The notes under the pieces are model-generated. The model was not told the origin of the DNA. It did no database searches and saw only the letters and a list, made by a program, of their open reading frames with translations. A stretch of DNA of 64,000 bases from Abelmoschus esculentus (taxonomy: Eukaryota > Streptophyta > Magnoliopsida > Malvales > Malvaceae), in NCBI GenBank assembly GCA_035048815.1, contig JAUCBN010000046.1, positions 9,588,999 to 9,652,998 on the forward strand, written 5' to 3'. This document shows, in pieces, positions 63,801-64,000 of this stretch; positions within the stretch are counted from its first letter, which is position 1; the number at the start of each line of letters is the position of its first letter. Both the position numbers and the translations under genes were made by a program.

Positions 63801-64000
63801 TAATTGGGCATTATAGTGAATCTGTTCAAATTTTAACCGAGTAAAAAGCAAAAAATTTGAGATTAATTTATATAATTAGATTCAAAAATTCATAATTAAC
63901 TATTTCAACTTATAAAATTTAAATTAGTATCATTTTTTGATCTTTTTTTTGGGTTTAAAGCTTGCGTGTCTAAATGGGCTTTGTAGTGAATTTATTCGAA
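60823..64000 (+). repeat. 3785-bp higher-order repeat, copy 2 (cut by the window end)
   Basis: Every landmark of copy 1 reappears exactly 3785 bp later: CTATCCG 57044/60829, the short unit 58406/62191, TAAAGCGTCCGTG 60001/63786, and the final bases 60181/63966. I found no difference in any stretch compared across the 3178 bp available, including T-run lengths. Copy 2 continues beyond the window. Confidence 0.9.

Larger units (their letters stand above)
56183..64000 (+). repeat. Satellite block F (about 46 monomers, runs off the window)
   Basis: Same monomer and orientation. The first 2.2 kb follow the order of variants seen at about 37.7-39.7 kb, offset about 18.55 kb. Matched pairs are ATTAATTATTATAATTAG at 37911/56475, CTATCCGTTTTTT at 38491/57044 and CTTAAATGGGCTTGATAG at 39199/57749. 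The block then contains the 3785-bp tandem duplication. The array is open at the window end. Confidence 0.95.

Noticed and set aside
343..64000. CENP-B-box-like motif in the satellite
   Set aside because: I looked for a TTCG...CGGG pattern in the monomer. Only TTCGAATTTTAACCGAG is present, which lacks the required spacing and G run.

Overview
The window is gene-poor, AT-rich heterochromatin from a flowering plant, most likely a eudicot, and looks pericentromeric or centromeric. Three things support this. About 44 kb is one tandem satellite with a monomer of roughly 168-170 bp, always head-to-tail and in the same orientation. The rest is LTR-retrotransposon DNA with 5-bp target-site duplications (TSDs). 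The only recognisable proteins are Ty3/gypsy gag-pol, and I found no host gene. The species cannot be named from the sequence.

Layout: 1-342 is an unassigned AT-rich flank. Satellite blocks lie at 343-1285, 4101-11736, 15807-19804, 28454-30088, 32006-54318 and 56183-64000. Between them are a 2.8-kb solo LTR with TSD (1286-4100), a 4.1-kb LTR-like insertion with internal minisatellites (11737-15806), a 5'-truncated LTR with a 49-bp minisatellite (30089-32005), and two pieces of a nested retroelement complex (19805-28453 and 54319-56182).

The complex has three nested layers. An outer LTR-type element (TGTAATCACCC...CGCTACA, TSD GAACT) sits in the satellite. A compact Ty3/gypsy element on the minus strand (252-bp LTRs, TSD GAAGA) sits in the outer element. 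A 3.4-kb solo LTR (TSD TGGTA) sits in the pol of the gypsy element. The gypsy gag-pol is a pseudogene with several premature stops and frameshifts.

The most striking observation is that the complex is split. Its left part ends in the first codons of gag at about 28453, and the remainder (gag leader, 5' LTR, right part of the outer element) resumes at about 54319. Both TSD pairs match across the 26-kb gap, so one insertion locus appears to have been opened by a block of satellite DNA. A third trace of the same locus, 25 bp of the outer element's left end, is embedded in satellite at 36652-36676.

The satellite also shows higher-order structure: a 671-bp four-monomer repeat before 19804, eight-monomer units of about 1.34 kb near 43.8-46 kb and 51.8-53.9 kb, and a 3785-bp tandem duplication (57038-60822 / 60823 to the window end) with no difference at any point I compared.
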